Below are positions 6,854 to 15,015 of a stretch of DNA of 64,000 nt, in pieces. The notes beneath the pieces are model-generated. The model made no database searches. It was given only the letters and a program-made list of their open reading frames with translations, and was not told the origin of the DNA. Positions within the stretch are counted from its first letter, which is position 1. Every line of letters starts with the position of its first letter. The stretch comes from RGIG8775 sp045128735 (GTDB lineage: Bacteria; Bacillota; Clostridia; Oscillospirales; CAG-272), in contig JBGVRT010000027.1 of assembly GCA_045128735.1 (NCBI GenBank), forward strand, positions 1-64,000, read 5' to 3'. The position numbers were made by a program, and so were the translations under genes.

Positions 6854-8040
6854 ATTTGCGTAAAATCGGGAATTTCTACGGGCATACTGCCAAGCTCTAT
6901 GGACTTTGCCGAAAGAGGCGTTATACACATCCAAGCCGCCGCATCGTACACGTCGATAGGTGACTCACCGCCGTCGGTAACATAATCGAAGAACGCCTCA
7001 AACAACAGCCAGTCCATTCCTCCGTGACCGCCCCGAACGCCGTCGTTAAGAAATTTCTTCCAAATGGGGTGGTCGTATTTTTCAAACCACTCATTCTGAT
7101 TGTTATAATAATTAAGCGGCTTCTCCATATCCTTTCTGCCGTGTTCGGCATCAAAATGGAAGAACGCCCCATCCTCCCAATAGCAAGCGCGGGTACCTTG
7201 CACCGAAAAATTGCGGCTATATGGGCGTGGGCAGGTGGTATTGAGTATCAACGAGACCGTTGTTCCGTCGGCACACATTATATTCGTTCTCACCACGTCG
7301 CCTTGACTGAATCTCTGAGTAACATATTTGCTTTGGTAAAGCTCGGGGTGAAGAGCCGCGTAATCGTTAAGCCCCACCGACTTTGAAGCCATAGAGGTCA
7401 GATAAAGCATTCTGTTACCCTTGTTGATATTGAGGATTTTGGAGATCGGTCCAAAAGCGTGCATAGGATAATTATCACAGTTTCTTCCGATGTAGTTTCT
7501 TAGTCTGTAGTGGCGGTTTTCCTCGCCGAGAAGCACTTGATTTCTCAGGTCGTGCTCATATCCGCCCTCGCAGTGGGTAATCTCACCAAAAAGCCCTTTG
7601 CGCACCATATTGAGCACCGCAAGCTCAGCACGGCCGTAGCAACAGTTTTCGAGGAACATAAACTTTATTCCCGTCTCCACCTGCGTTCTTACAAGTCTGA
7701 AGCAATCCTCTACCGAGTATGCTCCGCCCACCTCGATAGCCACGGGAACTCCCGCATTCATTGCCGCCACCGCAAGGTCAATATGACTCTCCCAAGAGGT
7801 AGAGACACAAATTGCGTCAATTTGCTCCTTTTTTGTCAAAAGCTCGTTAAAATCGGTAGTCCGGATTGGAACTTCTTTATTTATTTTGGTCTTAACAACC
7901 TCCGCGATCGCATCAATTCTGTCTCTGTAAAGGTCGCAAATCGCCACAATCTCACAGCGTTTATTTTCGGTAAATACAGACTTCACAAGACCCGTGCCCC
8001 TCAAGCCCAAGCCAACAACCGCAAGTCTTACTTTTTCCAT
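6844..8040 (-). CDS. Gfo/Idh/MocA-family oxidoreductase, GH109-like
   Basis: 398 residues. The N-terminal Rossmann domain has VVGLGLRGTG, and the middle has VAIEVGGAYSVEDCFRLV. The stretch ENCCYGRAELAVLNMVRKG and GGYEHDLR, then NYPMHAFGPISKILNINKGN, closely resembles GH109 enzymes, which use bound NAD+ to cleave alpha-N-acetylgalactosaminides by oxidation-elimination. No signal peptide, so it is cytoplasmic. It lies 23 bp after nagA in the same operon, which fits release or modification of an N-acetylhexosamine. The start ATG at 8040 follows AAGGAGG. Assignment to GH109 rather than another Idh subgroup is a family-level inference. Confidence 0.85.
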   Translation of the reverse strand: MEKVRLAVVGLGLRGTGLVKSVFTENKRCEIVAICDLYRDRIDAIAEVVKTKINKEVPIRTTDFNELLTKKEQIDAICVSTSWESHIDLAVAAMNAGVPVAIEVGGAYSVEDCFRLVRTQVETGIKFMFLENCCYGRAELAVLNMVRKGLFGEITHCEGGYEHDLRNQVLLGEENRHYRLRNYIGRNCDNYPMHAFGPISKILNINKGNRMLYLTSMASKSVGLNDYAALHPELYQSKYVTQRFSQGDVVRTNIMCADGTTVSLILNTTCPRPYSRNFSVQGTRACYWEDGAFFHFDAEHGRKDMEKPLNYYNNQNEWFEKYDHPIWKKFLNDGVRGGHGGMDWLLFEAFFDYVTDGGESPIDVYDAAAWMCITPLSAKSIELGSMPVEIPDFTQIKG

Positions 8041-8063
8041 ATTGGTGTCCTCCTTATATGCCT

Positions 8064-9227
8064 CTATTTTACAATCCGTCCGCCAAATATAACCTTTTTT
8101 AGATTATAACTTTTGTCGGTTATAACCAAGTCGGCTCGCTTTCCTACGGCAATCTCGCCTCTGTCGTCAAAGCCCATTACTCTTGCAGGGGTGGTTGACG
8201 CCATTTTGGCAAGTGCTACGGGGTGGTCTCCAATGGCACCGCACATTGTTCTCACAAGGCGGTCAAAGGTAGCAACGCTACCGCCGAACGCACTGCGGTC
8301 GGGAAGCTTTGCAACTCCGTCCTCAACAATTATATCGGTTCCATGAGCAAGGCTTCCTATTTTTGAGCGCGTTCCCTCGGGCAGACCGCAGGCGCGCGAG
8401 GCATCGGTTACAAGGCATATTCTGTCCGCGCCCTTACACTTGTATATAAATCTGAGAAGCTCGGCGGGCAGGTGCTTTCCGTCGGCTATTATCTCAACGA
8501 AAAGGCAATCAAGGCAGAGTCCTGCCTCTACCGCCCCTGCGATTCTGTATGCGTTTTTACGAGTCACGCCCTTCATTCCCGAATACAGATGTGTCATAAG
8601 GGTGTATCCGTTTTTCGAGGCACGCTCAACGGTGAAAAAATCGGCATCGGTATGTGCTACCGAGGCAATCACGCCAAGCTCCTCTGCCTTTCTGCCAAAC
8701 TCCACAGCTCCTTCAAGTTCCGGCGCGGCACTCACGCGAAGAACGTAAGGGTGGGCGCGTTTAAGCTCCTCAAGCTCCTTTGCATCGGGGTCACGGAAAT
8801 ACTCTACAGGCTGTGCCCCGCATTGCACGGCACTGAACCACGGACCTTCAAGGTGCAATCCCACAAGCGGATTTTCAGGATTAAGTCTTTGGTATTCTTC
8901 GAAAATGCGAATACTCTCTTTAGTTGCCTCGGGCGCGTCTGCAAGTGTTGTCGCAAGCATAGTCGTTGTGCCATGGGAGAGGTGATAATCTGCAATTCTG
9001 CCCATTTCGTAGATATCTGAATCCATAAAATCAAAGCCGTCACCGCCGTGGCAGTGCAGGTCTATAAAACCGGGCATAAGGTATCCGCCCTCGCCGTCTA
9101 TAACTGCATCAAAAATTTCGGGAGTTTCGCCTACAGAGGTTATAATCCCATTCTCAAATGTACAGCTTGAATTTTCAAGCACCGCGCTTTGTATAACAAC
9201 GTTAATATTTTTTATCAGTATTTTCAT
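8064..9227 (-). CDS. nagA: N-acetylglucosamine-6-phosphate deacetylase (first copy)
   Basis: About 387 residues, usual length. Amidohydrolase motifs in order: FIDLHCHGGDGF (metal HxH), LVGLHLEGPWF (metal Glu), SVAHTDADF and MTHLYSGM (metal His), and CLVTDAS (catalytic Asp). It removes acetate from GlcNAc-6-P for NagB in the cytoplasm. ATG at 9227 is preferred; a TTG four codons upstream is possible. The ribosome site is weak (GGA), unusual for this window. It leads the short operon with the GH109-like gene. A second, different NagA is encoded at 15016-16125, so the two may serve different sugars or regulons. Confidence 0.92.
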   Translation of the reverse strand: MKILIKNINVVIQSAVLENSSCTFENGIITSVGETPEIFDAVIDGEGGYLMPGFIDLHCHGGDGFDFMDSDIYEMGRIADYHLSHGTTTMLATTLADAPEATKESIRIFEEYQRLNPENPLVGLHLEGPWFSAVQCGAQPVEYFRDPDAKELEELKRAHPYVLRVSAAPELEGAVEFGRKAEELGVIASVAHTDADFFTVERASKNGYTLMTHLYSGMKGVTRKNAYRIAGAVEAGLCLDCLFVEIIADGKHLPAELLRFIYKCKGADRICLVTDASRACGLPEGTRSKIGSLAHGTDIIVEDGVAKLPDRSAFGGSVATFDRLVRTMCGAIGDHPVALAKMASTTPARVMGFDDRGEIAVGKRADLVITDKSYNLKKVIFGGRIVK

Positions 9228-9331
9228 TTTTTTATCCAATCCAAAAGCTTTCTTAGATTTATTTTACTTCATATCCGCCCTTTTGTAAATGCAATATTTA
9301 GTCAATTATATACAATATATTGCAACAGACA

Positions 9332-9365
9332 AAAAACAAAAAATGGCTGTCAATGAGAACAGCCA
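9332..9365 (-). terminator. Terminator of the response-regulator operon
   Basis: TGGCTGT/ACAGCCA stem (9344-9350, 9359-9365) followed on the minus strand by TTTTTTG, just after the 136-residue gene. Confidence 0.8.
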
Positions 9366-9372
9366 CTTTATC

Positions 9373-9783
9373 TTATTTCATCAACTCATCGGTCAGTCTG
9401 ATTATTTCGGGGGAGACCTTTTTGCGCATACGGTTCAGCGTAGCGTTATAGATAGGATAAGCAAGGCTTGCTATAACCCCGCCGATCACGCCTATCACAA
9501 CTCCGAGGATAAGTGCAGTATCCGCGCTCACGCCAAGGCTTGCGGCAAGGTCGGTCATTATAAGGCTCATTCCCGTACCGAGAATAAGCGTTCCCATAAC
9601 GCCGAAAATAAGTGAAAGCATCTGCGCCGTTTGTACCACGCTTGCGTCAAGCCTGCGCAGGCGCGTCATTTTATCCTCTCTCTCGTTATGCGCAGAGTCG
9701 TATTTGTCTCTTATGCGCTTTATCTCCGCCTGCTCCTTGGCGGAATAGGTATATGAAAAACCGTTTTGGTTATTGTTATCCAT
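9373..9783 (-). CDS. Small membrane protein, two transmembrane segments, unknown function
   Basis: 136 residues. The N-terminal ~50 are charged and helical (KEQAEIKRIRDKYDSAHNE); two hydrophobic segments follow (about 57-80 and 88-112) joined by the conserved SLIMTDLAASLGV. It is a clear paralogue of the 121-residue protein at 12891-13256, which shares GMSLxMTDLxAxLG and the C-terminal YP...RxxxxFAPEI/VSPEI pattern. The start codon overlaps the stop of the upstream membrane gene by one base, so it is translationally coupled as the last gene of the two-component operon. Its role is unknown; it may modulate the sensor kinase or envelope. Confidence 0.85.
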   Translation of the reverse strand: MDNNNQNGFSYTYSAKEQAEIKRIRDKYDSAHNEREDKMTRLRRLDASVVQTAQMLSLIFGVMGTLILGTGMSLIMTDLAASLGVSADTALILGVVIGVIGGVIASLAYPIYNATLNRMRKKVSPEIIRLTDELMK

Positions 9784-10673
9784 TATTTGTTTTGCTCCTT
9801 TGCTTTAAGCAATTTTATTTTACTTGACCCCTGCGAAATTATAAAAATCGCCATTACTACTATAAATACAGATATTGCGCCGCCGCTTGCACCAAGCAAT
9901 ATTTTTCGCGCAAGTGCGGTCATAGTTCGGTCACCGAAGGTAGTAAGCATAGTCGATTCAAGAGTCAGCATAGACACAGATGCGGCGGCAAGGCTGACAG
10001 CCTTGGAGGCGGAATAAACGGGGCTGTTATATCTGCGGTATTTCACGATATTGACTATAGCCATTGCAAACGCCCAAAAGGTATACGCCGCCATTGCTAT
10101 GGTAGTTATTTCGTGATGGTTGAAGGTTCTGTTCCAATAGACCATAAAAAATATCATAAGCGATATTGCAATATTCATCACAAGCAACACCCAACCGCAG
10201 GCTTTGTATCTCACAAGCTCCGCCGCAATATTTTCTCCCGGTTTATATCTTGTTGTATATCGCGCCAGGAAATAGCGCATAAGTGCAAGCGAAATATAAT
10301 ATCCCGCCATAGAGTAAAACCAGAACGAAGAATGGTAAAAGCCAAGCCAAAGCTGAAACACGGCGTAGGCGATATTCATAAGAAACGCGCCGTAAAGCGA
10401 AGTATTTTCACGAAGCCGTGTGTCGTCAAACCACCGTTTGACATATTGGTTTTCGGCTCTCAAATTGCGCCAACAGGCTACGACGCGCGGTGCTCTGAAG
10501 CACCACACAGTCAGCGTGTACGCCGACAAAACATAGGAAATGTAAGCCGTCACACTCTCCGTGCCCTCAAACACCATTGAGTGAACAAGCAACACCGACG
10601 ACAGGGGCACAAGCAGGAGAGCAACAGCTATATGGGGGAAAAGCAACGCTTTTGCAATTTTTTCAAGCTTCAT
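9783..10673 (-). CDS. Polytopic membrane protein, unknown function
   Basis: 296 residues with about seven to eight hydrophobic segments (for example LLFPHIAVALLLVPLSSVLL, VLLVMNIAISLMIFFMVYW and ISVFIVVMAIFIIS) and no enzyme motif I recognise. The arginine-rich loop CFRAPRVVACWRNLRAENQ is probably cytoplasmic. It overlaps the histidine kinase gene by 11 bp and the 136-residue gene by 1 bp, so it is part of a tightly coupled operon RR-HK-this gene-small membrane protein. This suggests a sensing or effector role with the kinase, which is inference from context alone. Confidence 0.85.
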   Translation of the reverse strand: MKLEKIAKALLFPHIAVALLLVPLSSVLLVHSMVFEGTESVTAYISYVLSAYTLTVWCFRAPRVVACWRNLRAENQYVKRWFDDTRLRENTSLYGAFLMNIAYAVFQLWLGFYHSSFWFYSMAGYYISLALMRYFLARYTTRYKPGENIAAELVRYKACGWVLLVMNIAISLMIFFMVYWNRTFNHHEITTIAMAAYTFWAFAMAIVNIVKYRRYNSPVYSASKAVSLAAASVSMLTLESTMLTTFGDRTMTALARKILLGASGGAISVFIVVMAIFIISQGSSKIKLLKAKEQNK

Positions 10674-11748
10674 TCTCTGCCCTCTTTATCTTTACCACAA
10701 AGGTGCTTCCAACGCCAACCGTGCTTTCAACGCTTACCTCAGCCTGCATAATGTCGATCACACGCTTGACAAGGGCAAGCCCAAGACCGTTGCCCGCCGT
10801 AGCTCGGGAGCCGTCGCCCTGATAGAATTTTTCAAATATGTGCGCCCCTACCTCGGGAGTCATTCCGCATCCCGTATCGCTGACCTTGACCACGGCGTAG
10901 CGCCCCTCGCTTGACAGAGAAAGCGACACCTTGCCGCCTCTGTCGGTAAACTTAAAGGCGTTTGAAAGCAGATTGTTCCACACAAGCGACAAAAGCTCGC
11001 TGTCGGCAGAGATGTACACGCCATCCTCAATATCGGTCTCTATATCGATATTCTCATTTTCCCAAACGCTTTCATACTGCAAAAGGCTTTCGCAAAGCTG
11101 TTCTCCAAGGTCGTATACCTCTGTTTTGGGATAAATCTGCTGATTCTCAAGTCGGTTGAGCTTGAGGATATTGGTCACCATGTCGGCAAGTCTGCGTGCC
11201 GCGTCGGTCGCCGCCTTTGCGTATTCCACCCGCTTTTCCTCGGGTAGGTCGGGAGTTTGCAGAAGTCTGCCGTAATTCTGTATCACGGTCAGCGGAGTTT
11301 TCATTTCGTGAGAGACGTTTGCGATAAAATCGCTTCTGAGAGTCTCCACCCCCGAAAGCTCTTCCGCCATTTTGTTTATTCCCTCAATAATATCGTTAAA
11401 GCTTTCGTCTGCGGCAAAGCCCGATATCGGCTTTATCCGAACGCTGAAATCTCCTTTTATCATTTTTTCACTTGCGTCGGTTATCCGCTTTACGGGACGG
11501 TTGACCGTATATTTTCTTCTGAGCGCGTCAATAATCGCAAACACAAGACTGATAAGCACCACGTTCCACATAGTAAGCTTGGCGGCACTTGCAAGGTCAT
11601 CCCCCGTGAAGGTTATTCCCATAGTCTCCTGTAGGGTAGACACGAACAGCATTATACAGCAGGTGATGACGAACGCCACCATAACGAAAAAGGAAAAGAA
11701 GCTGCTGAGCACGCCGAGAAGCCTTTTGTTTCGCCTCTCTCTTTTCAT
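10663..11748 (-). CDS. Sensor histidine kinase
   Basis: 361 residues. Two N-terminal membrane segments (about 13-35 and 55-72) bracket a short extracytoplasmic loop; a HAMP domain follows (RRKYTVNRPVKRITDASEKM). The HisKA box is VSHEMKTPLTVIQNYGRLLQ with the phosphoacceptor His. The ATPase domain has the N box VWNNLLSNAFKFTD, G1 SDTGCGM and G2 GNGLGLALVKRV. The small sensor loop suggests it reads a membrane signal or partner proteins. It overlaps the response regulator gene by 4 bp. A PhoR-like role is suggested only by the PhoP-box-like sites in this window. Confidence 0.95.
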   Translation of the reverse strand: MKRERRNKRLLGVLSSFFSFFVMVAFVITCCIMLFVSTLQETMGITFTGDDLASAAKLTMWNVVLISLVFAIIDALRRKYTVNRPVKRITDASEKMIKGDFSVRIKPISGFAADESFNDIIEGINKMAEELSGVETLRSDFIANVSHEMKTPLTVIQNYGRLLQTPDLPEEKRVEYAKAATDAARRLADMVTNILKLNRLENQQIYPKTEVYDLGEQLCESLLQYESVWENENIDIETDIEDGVYISADSELLSLVWNNLLSNAFKFTDRGGKVSLSLSSEGRYAVVKVSDTGCGMTPEVGAHIFEKFYQGDGSRATAGNGLGLALVKRVIDIMQAEVSVESTVGVGSTFVVKIKRAENEA

Positions 11749-12416
11749 TTTATCACCGCCTTGTAGCCGAGACCGTGAACGGTCTGTATCTCAAAGGACT
11801 CGCAGGCTGAAAGCTTGGCGCGGAGCTTGGTCATATAAACGTCCACGGTGCGGGTGCCCGCCTGTGTGTCCACGTCCCAGAATTCGTCCATAAGCTGTGT
11901 GCGAGTAAATGTCTTTTTAGGGTATGACAGCAACTTATAGAGCAGGTCAAATTCCCTTGCTGTAAGAGAAATTTCCTCGCCGTCAAGCATTGCGGCACGC
12001 TCGTCGGCGTCCATTATGAAATTGCCCACCTCTATACGTCGGCTTGAGGCTATTTTGGCGCGTCGGAGAAGTGCGCCGATACGCAAAAACAGCTCGTCAA
12101 GGTCAATTGGCTTGGTCATATAATCGTCAACTCCTATGCGAAAGCCTCTCTGCTTTGAAGCGAGGTCGTCACGCGCGGTCATAAATAGAATGGGAATATC
12201 GCTGTTAAGCGCGCGCACGGTTTTCGCAAGCTCAAAGCCGTCTATCCCGGGCATCATTATGTCCGACACAATAAGGTCGTAGGTGGTCTTATACATCTCG
12301 TCATAAGCCTCCTCTGCCCCAAGACAGCCCGTAGCCTCGTATCCGCTTGCATTAAGAAAGGAACAGACAGAACGGTTAAGGTCGCGGTCGTCCTCTACAA
12401 CAAGAATTTTGAACAT
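11745..12416 (-). CDS. OmpR/PhoB-type response regulator
   Basis: 223 residues from the ATG at 12416, chosen because GGGAGG lies 7 bases before it; an in-frame ATG at 12431 is part of that ribosome site. The receiver domain has VVEDDRD, the phosphorylated Asp in YDLIVSDIMMPGIDG and the Lys in DYMTKPID. The C-terminal winged helix ends with RTVDVYMTKLRAKL and VHGLGYKAV. It is the first gene of the operon with the kinase. A TAACA-N6-TTAACA-type direct repeat sits over the -35 region of its own promoter, indicating autoregulation. Confidence 0.95.
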   Translation of the reverse strand: MFKILVVEDDRDLNRSVCSFLNASGYEATGCLGAEEAYDEMYKTTYDLIVSDIMMPGIDGFELAKTVRALNSDIPILFMTARDDLASKQRGFRIGVDDYMTKPIDLDELFLRIGALLRRAKIASSRRIEVGNFIMDADERAAMLDGEEISLTAREFDLLYKLLSYPKKTFTRTQLMDEFWDVDTQAGTRTVDVYMTKLRAKLSACESFEIQTVHGLGYKAVIK

Positions 12417-12458
12417 TTCACAACCTCCCATTTGCGCATTTTTTGCTTTTACAGTTTT

Positions 12459-12490
12459 ATTTTATCACACAAATGTTAAAGTTTTGTTAG
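12459..12490 (-). promoter_or_regulatory. Promoter of the response regulator with PhoP-box-like direct repeat
   Basis: On the minus strand CTAACA-AAACT-TTAACA (12490-12474) is an 11-bp-period direct repeat; a -10 TAAAAT lies at 12464-12459, so the repeat overlaps the -35 position. This matches the general form of OmpR-family, and especially Bacillus PhoP, binding sites. Confidence 0.5.
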
Positions 12491-12584
12491 CGTTTGGGCT
12501 TTTCTGCAAAAACAATTTGACTTTTTGCCCGCGGAGGATTCGTCAAATTGCGTATAAATCGGGGTTTACCGACATAACACATAC

Positions 12585-12614
12585 AAAAGGGCTGTATTCT
12601 CAACGAATCAGCCC
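12585..12614 (-). terminator. Terminator after the 85-residue gene
   Basis: GGGCTG/CAGCCC stem (12589-12594, 12609-12614) followed on the minus strand by TTTTGT, eight bases past the stop codon. Confidence 0.75.
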
Positions 12615-12621
12615 AGAGTGA

Positions 12622-12879
12622 TTATTTACCGTTTTTAGCCGAATCAATACGAGCCTCGGCATCGGCGCGTCTCTGCTCGGCTTCGGCTATCTGTCCGTCG
12701 CGCTTTGCCTGCATAGGCGCCTTGCGAGTTTCGGGCTTGCCCATTGCCTTTGCTTCCTCAAACTGAGCGCGCGACTCTGCCTTTGCCGCCGCAAAATTTG
12801 CCTTATCTACCTCATGCTGTGCCTTTGCATCCTCTTTCATATCAGAAAATGCCTTTTTGAAAAAATCTTTAATACTCAT
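12622..12879 (-). CDS. Small charged alpha-helical protein, unknown function
   Basis: 85 residues, very rich in Ala, Lys, Glu and Asp with no hydrophobic core (for example KANFAAAKAESRAQFEEAKA). It is predicted to be helical or coiled coil and cytoplasmic. It follows the 121-residue membrane protein by 11 bases with a good ribosome site (AAGGAGAAAAACA) and ends at a terminator, so the two form a small operon. Function unknown; a partner of the membrane protein is possible. Confidence 0.8.
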   Translation of the reverse strand: MSIKDFFKKAFSDMKEDAKAQHEVDKANFAAAKAESRAQFEEAKAMGKPETRKAPMQAKRDGQIAEAEQRRADAEARIDSAKNGK

Positions 12880-12890
12880 TGTTTTTCTCC

Positions 12891-13256
12891 TTATTTGTTT
12901 ATTATCTTGTCGCTTGCGGCGAGAATTTCGGGGGCGAATTTTTCTCTTCTTGCTCTCATCAGATGCTTGTGCATAGGATAGTTGAAAATTGCCATTATAA
13001 GTCCGATAATGCCTATAACGATACCCTGAGCCGTCATATCGCCGAGTCCGAGCTGTGCGGAAAGGTCGGTCATAACAAGGCTCATTCCCGCGCCCATAAT
13101 TATTGCGCTTACGCTTCCGAAAATATAGGAGAATACGTTTACGGGGCGCTTTACCTTTGTGTCGATACGGCGAAGCTCGTCAAGCTCCGAGGGCTGTTTT
13201 TCGATGTACTGTGAGCGAATTTTCTGTGCGATAAACTGCTGGTCGTTTCTGTTCAT
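12891..13256 (-). CDS. Small membrane protein, paralogue of the 9373-9783 product
   Basis: 121 residues with two membrane segments (about 39-62 and 70-92) around SLVMTDLSAQLGLGD, the signature it shares with the 136-residue protein. The N-terminus is basic and cytoplasmic. GAGAGG lies upstream of the ATG at 13256. It is divergent from glnA. A TTAACA-N5-TAAACA repeat about 80 bp upstream resembles the site in front of the response regulator, so the same regulator may control both paralogues. Confidence 0.85.
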   Translation of the reverse strand: MNRNDQQFIAQKIRSQYIEKQPSELDELRRIDTKVKRPVNVFSYIFGSVSAIIMGAGMSLVMTDLSAQLGLGDMTAQGIVIGIIGLIMAIFNYPMHKHLMRARREKFAPEILAASDKIINK

Positions 13257-13335
13257 AATAGGTTACCTCTCTTTGTTTTGATTTTTGATTACGGGCATAT
13301 TTTACACCCCGAATATTTTTGAAAGATTTAGTTTT

Positions 13336-13352
13336 TGTTTAAGTTTTGTTAA
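13336..13352 (-). promoter_or_regulatory. PhoP-box-like direct repeat upstream of the small-protein operon
   Basis: Minus-strand TTAACA-AAACT-TAAACA, nearly identical (15 of 17 bases) to the site in front of the response regulator at 12474-12490. No clear -10 element was fixed for this promoter. Confidence 0.45.
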
Positions 13353-13382
13353 AGAGAAATTTTTTGTCAATAGAACAATGTC

Positions 13383-13411
13383 TTGACAAAATTTGGATTT
13401 TATGATATACT
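13383..13411 (+). promoter_or_regulatory. Promoter of glnA
   Basis: Consensus TTGACA (13383-13388), 17-bp spacer, TATACT (13406-13411), about 23 bases before the ribosome site AAGGAG. Confidence 0.85.
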
Positions 13412-13441
13412 CTTGGCAATAACAGAAAGGAGCTTGCAAAT

Positions 13442-14866
13442 ATGGACAAGAGCATTAAGGACGTTTTAACCCTTATCAAGGAAAAAGACATTAAAATGGT
13501 CGATTTCAAAATGGTTGACATCAACGGTCAGTACCGACACGTAACTATTCCTGCGGAAAACTTCTCCGAGGACACTATGAAAAGCGGAATTGGCTTTGAC
13601 GCCTCAAACTACGGCTACGCTGTGGTTGAAAAGAGCGATATGGTGTTCATTCCAGACCCCGACACCGCGGTAATTGACCCCTTCTGCGAAATCCCCACGC
13701 TTTCTATGACGGGTAACGCAATGATAATTGACAGCCCCGAAAACAGACCCCTTCCCCAATATCCCCGAAATATTATCAAGGCGGCTGTTGAGCAGATGAA
13801 GAACAGCGGTGTTGCCGACACGATGCTTATTCTGCCCGAGTTTGAGTTCTATCTTTTCGATGAAGTTAACTGGACGGTAAACCCCGATTGCATAGCGGCA
13901 TCGGTAGACGCCAGCCAGTCGTACTGGAACAGCGCAAGCAACGGTCTCGGTGTAGTTGTTCCAAAGCAGAAAAACTATCACATCGCAAAGCCCTTTGACG
14001 TTTCTTACGAGTGCAGAAGCGAAATGTGTATGCACATGAAGGACGCAGGCATAGAGATAAATTACCACCACCCCGAGGTTGCCGCTTCGGGACAGTTTGA
14101 GATAGAGCCTCAGCTTGGCGAGGTCGTTCATATGGCTGACGCCACGATGATGATAAAATACATCATCCACAACACCGCGCTCAAGCACGGCAAGACGGCT
14201 ACCTTTATGCCCAAGCCCATTTACGGCGAGGCGGGAAGCGGTATGCACGTTCATATGCTTCTTATGAAGGACGGAAAGCCCGTATTCTCAGACGACAACG
14301 GCTACGCTCACCTCAGCGAGACCGCGCACTACTTTATGGGCGGACTTCTTAAGCACATTGCGTCGCTTTGCGCTATCACCAACCCCAGCACAAACTCGTT
14401 CAAGAGACTCGTTCCCGGCTTTGAGGCACCCGTTACGGTTGGTTACGCTACCTCTAACAGAAGCGCGGTTATAAGAATCCCCGCTTACGCAAAGAGCCCC
14501 GAAAAGCGTCGTTTCGAGCTTCGCAATCCCGACGCGACCTGCAATCCCTATTTCTGCTACGCGGCAATTCTTATGGCAGGTCTTGACGGTATCAAGAACA
14601 AGATAGACCCCCACGCAAACGGTTGGGGACCCTACGACTTCAATCTTTTCCACCTTCCCGAGGAGGAAAAGGCAAAGCTTCAGGGACTTCCCACCTCGCT
14701 TCCCGAGGCGCTTGATGCCCTTGAAAAGGACAACGACTACCTCACCGAGGGCGGCGTATTTCCCAAGGAGCTTATTGCAAACTTTATCAAGAACAAGCGC
14801 GCAGAGTGTGCCGAGCTTTCAAAGATTCCTCACCCTGCCGAATTTGACAGATACTATAATTTGTAA
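13442..14866 (+). CDS. glnA: Type I glutamine synthetase
   Basis: 474 residues. The beta-grasp N-domain is followed by the catalytic domain with LPEFEFYLFD, the PKPIYGEAGSGMHVH loop, GYATSNRSAVIRIP and KRRFELRNPDATCNPY. It makes glutamine from glutamate, ammonia and ATP, and would capture ammonia released by the NagB deaminases nearby. The usual adenylylation motif NLYDLP reads NLFHLP here: the target tyrosine is phenylalanine, so control by adenylylation is unlikely. The ATG at 13442 follows AAGGAG by 9 bases. It is a single gene between its own promoter and a strong terminator. Confidence 0.96.
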   Translation: MDKSIKDVLTLIKEKDIKMVDFKMVDINGQYRHVTIPAENFSEDTMKSGIGFDASNYGYAVVEKSDMVFIPDPDTAVIDPFCEIPTLSMTGNAMIIDSPENRPLPQYPRNIIKAAVEQMKNSGVADTMLILPEFEFYLFDEVNWTVNPDCIAASVDASQSYWNSASNGLGVVVPKQKNYHIAKPFDVSYECRSEMCMHMKDAGIEINYHHPEVAASGQFEIEPQLGEVVHMADATMMIKYIIHNTALKHGKTATFMPKPIYGEAGSGMHVHMLLMKDGKPVFSDDNGYAHLSETAHYFMGGLLKHIASLCAITNPSTNSFKRLVPGFEAPVTVGYATSNRSAVIRIPAYAKSPEKRRFELRNPDATCNPYFCYAAILMAGLDGIKNKIDPHANGWGPYDFNLFHLPEEEKAKLQGLPTSLPEALDALEKDNDYLTEGGVFPKELIANFIKNKRAECAELSKIPHPAEFDRYYNL

Positions 14867-14875
14867 GATTAAAGT

Positions 14876-14906
14876 AAAGGGGCTGAGTTAGTGACTCAGC
14901 CCCTTT
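14876..14906 (+). terminator. glnA terminator, palindrome of the AAAGGGGCTGA family
   Basis: AAAGGGGCTGAGT/ACTCAGCCCCTTT is a 13-bp perfect stem nine bases after the glnA stop. It is followed by GGATAAATTGGTGTTTG and a second stem TTTGAAGGT/ACCTTCAAA (14928-14952). The same two-part arrangement recurs in reverse at 22901-22985. Confidence 0.75.
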
Positions 14907-14974
14907 GCGTACCGGATAAATTGGTGTTTGAAGGTATGTTCGCACCTTCAAATAATAGGTCACCTCATCGCCGA

Positions 14975-15013
14975 CAAAAAGGAGCTATTCTCTTGACAAG
15001 GTAGCTCCTTTTG
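14975..15013 (-). terminator. Terminator of the nahK operon
   Basis: On the minus strand AAAGGAGCTA...TAGCTCCTTTTTGT just after the second nagA stop codon. Confidence 0.85.
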
Positions 15014-15015
15014 TA

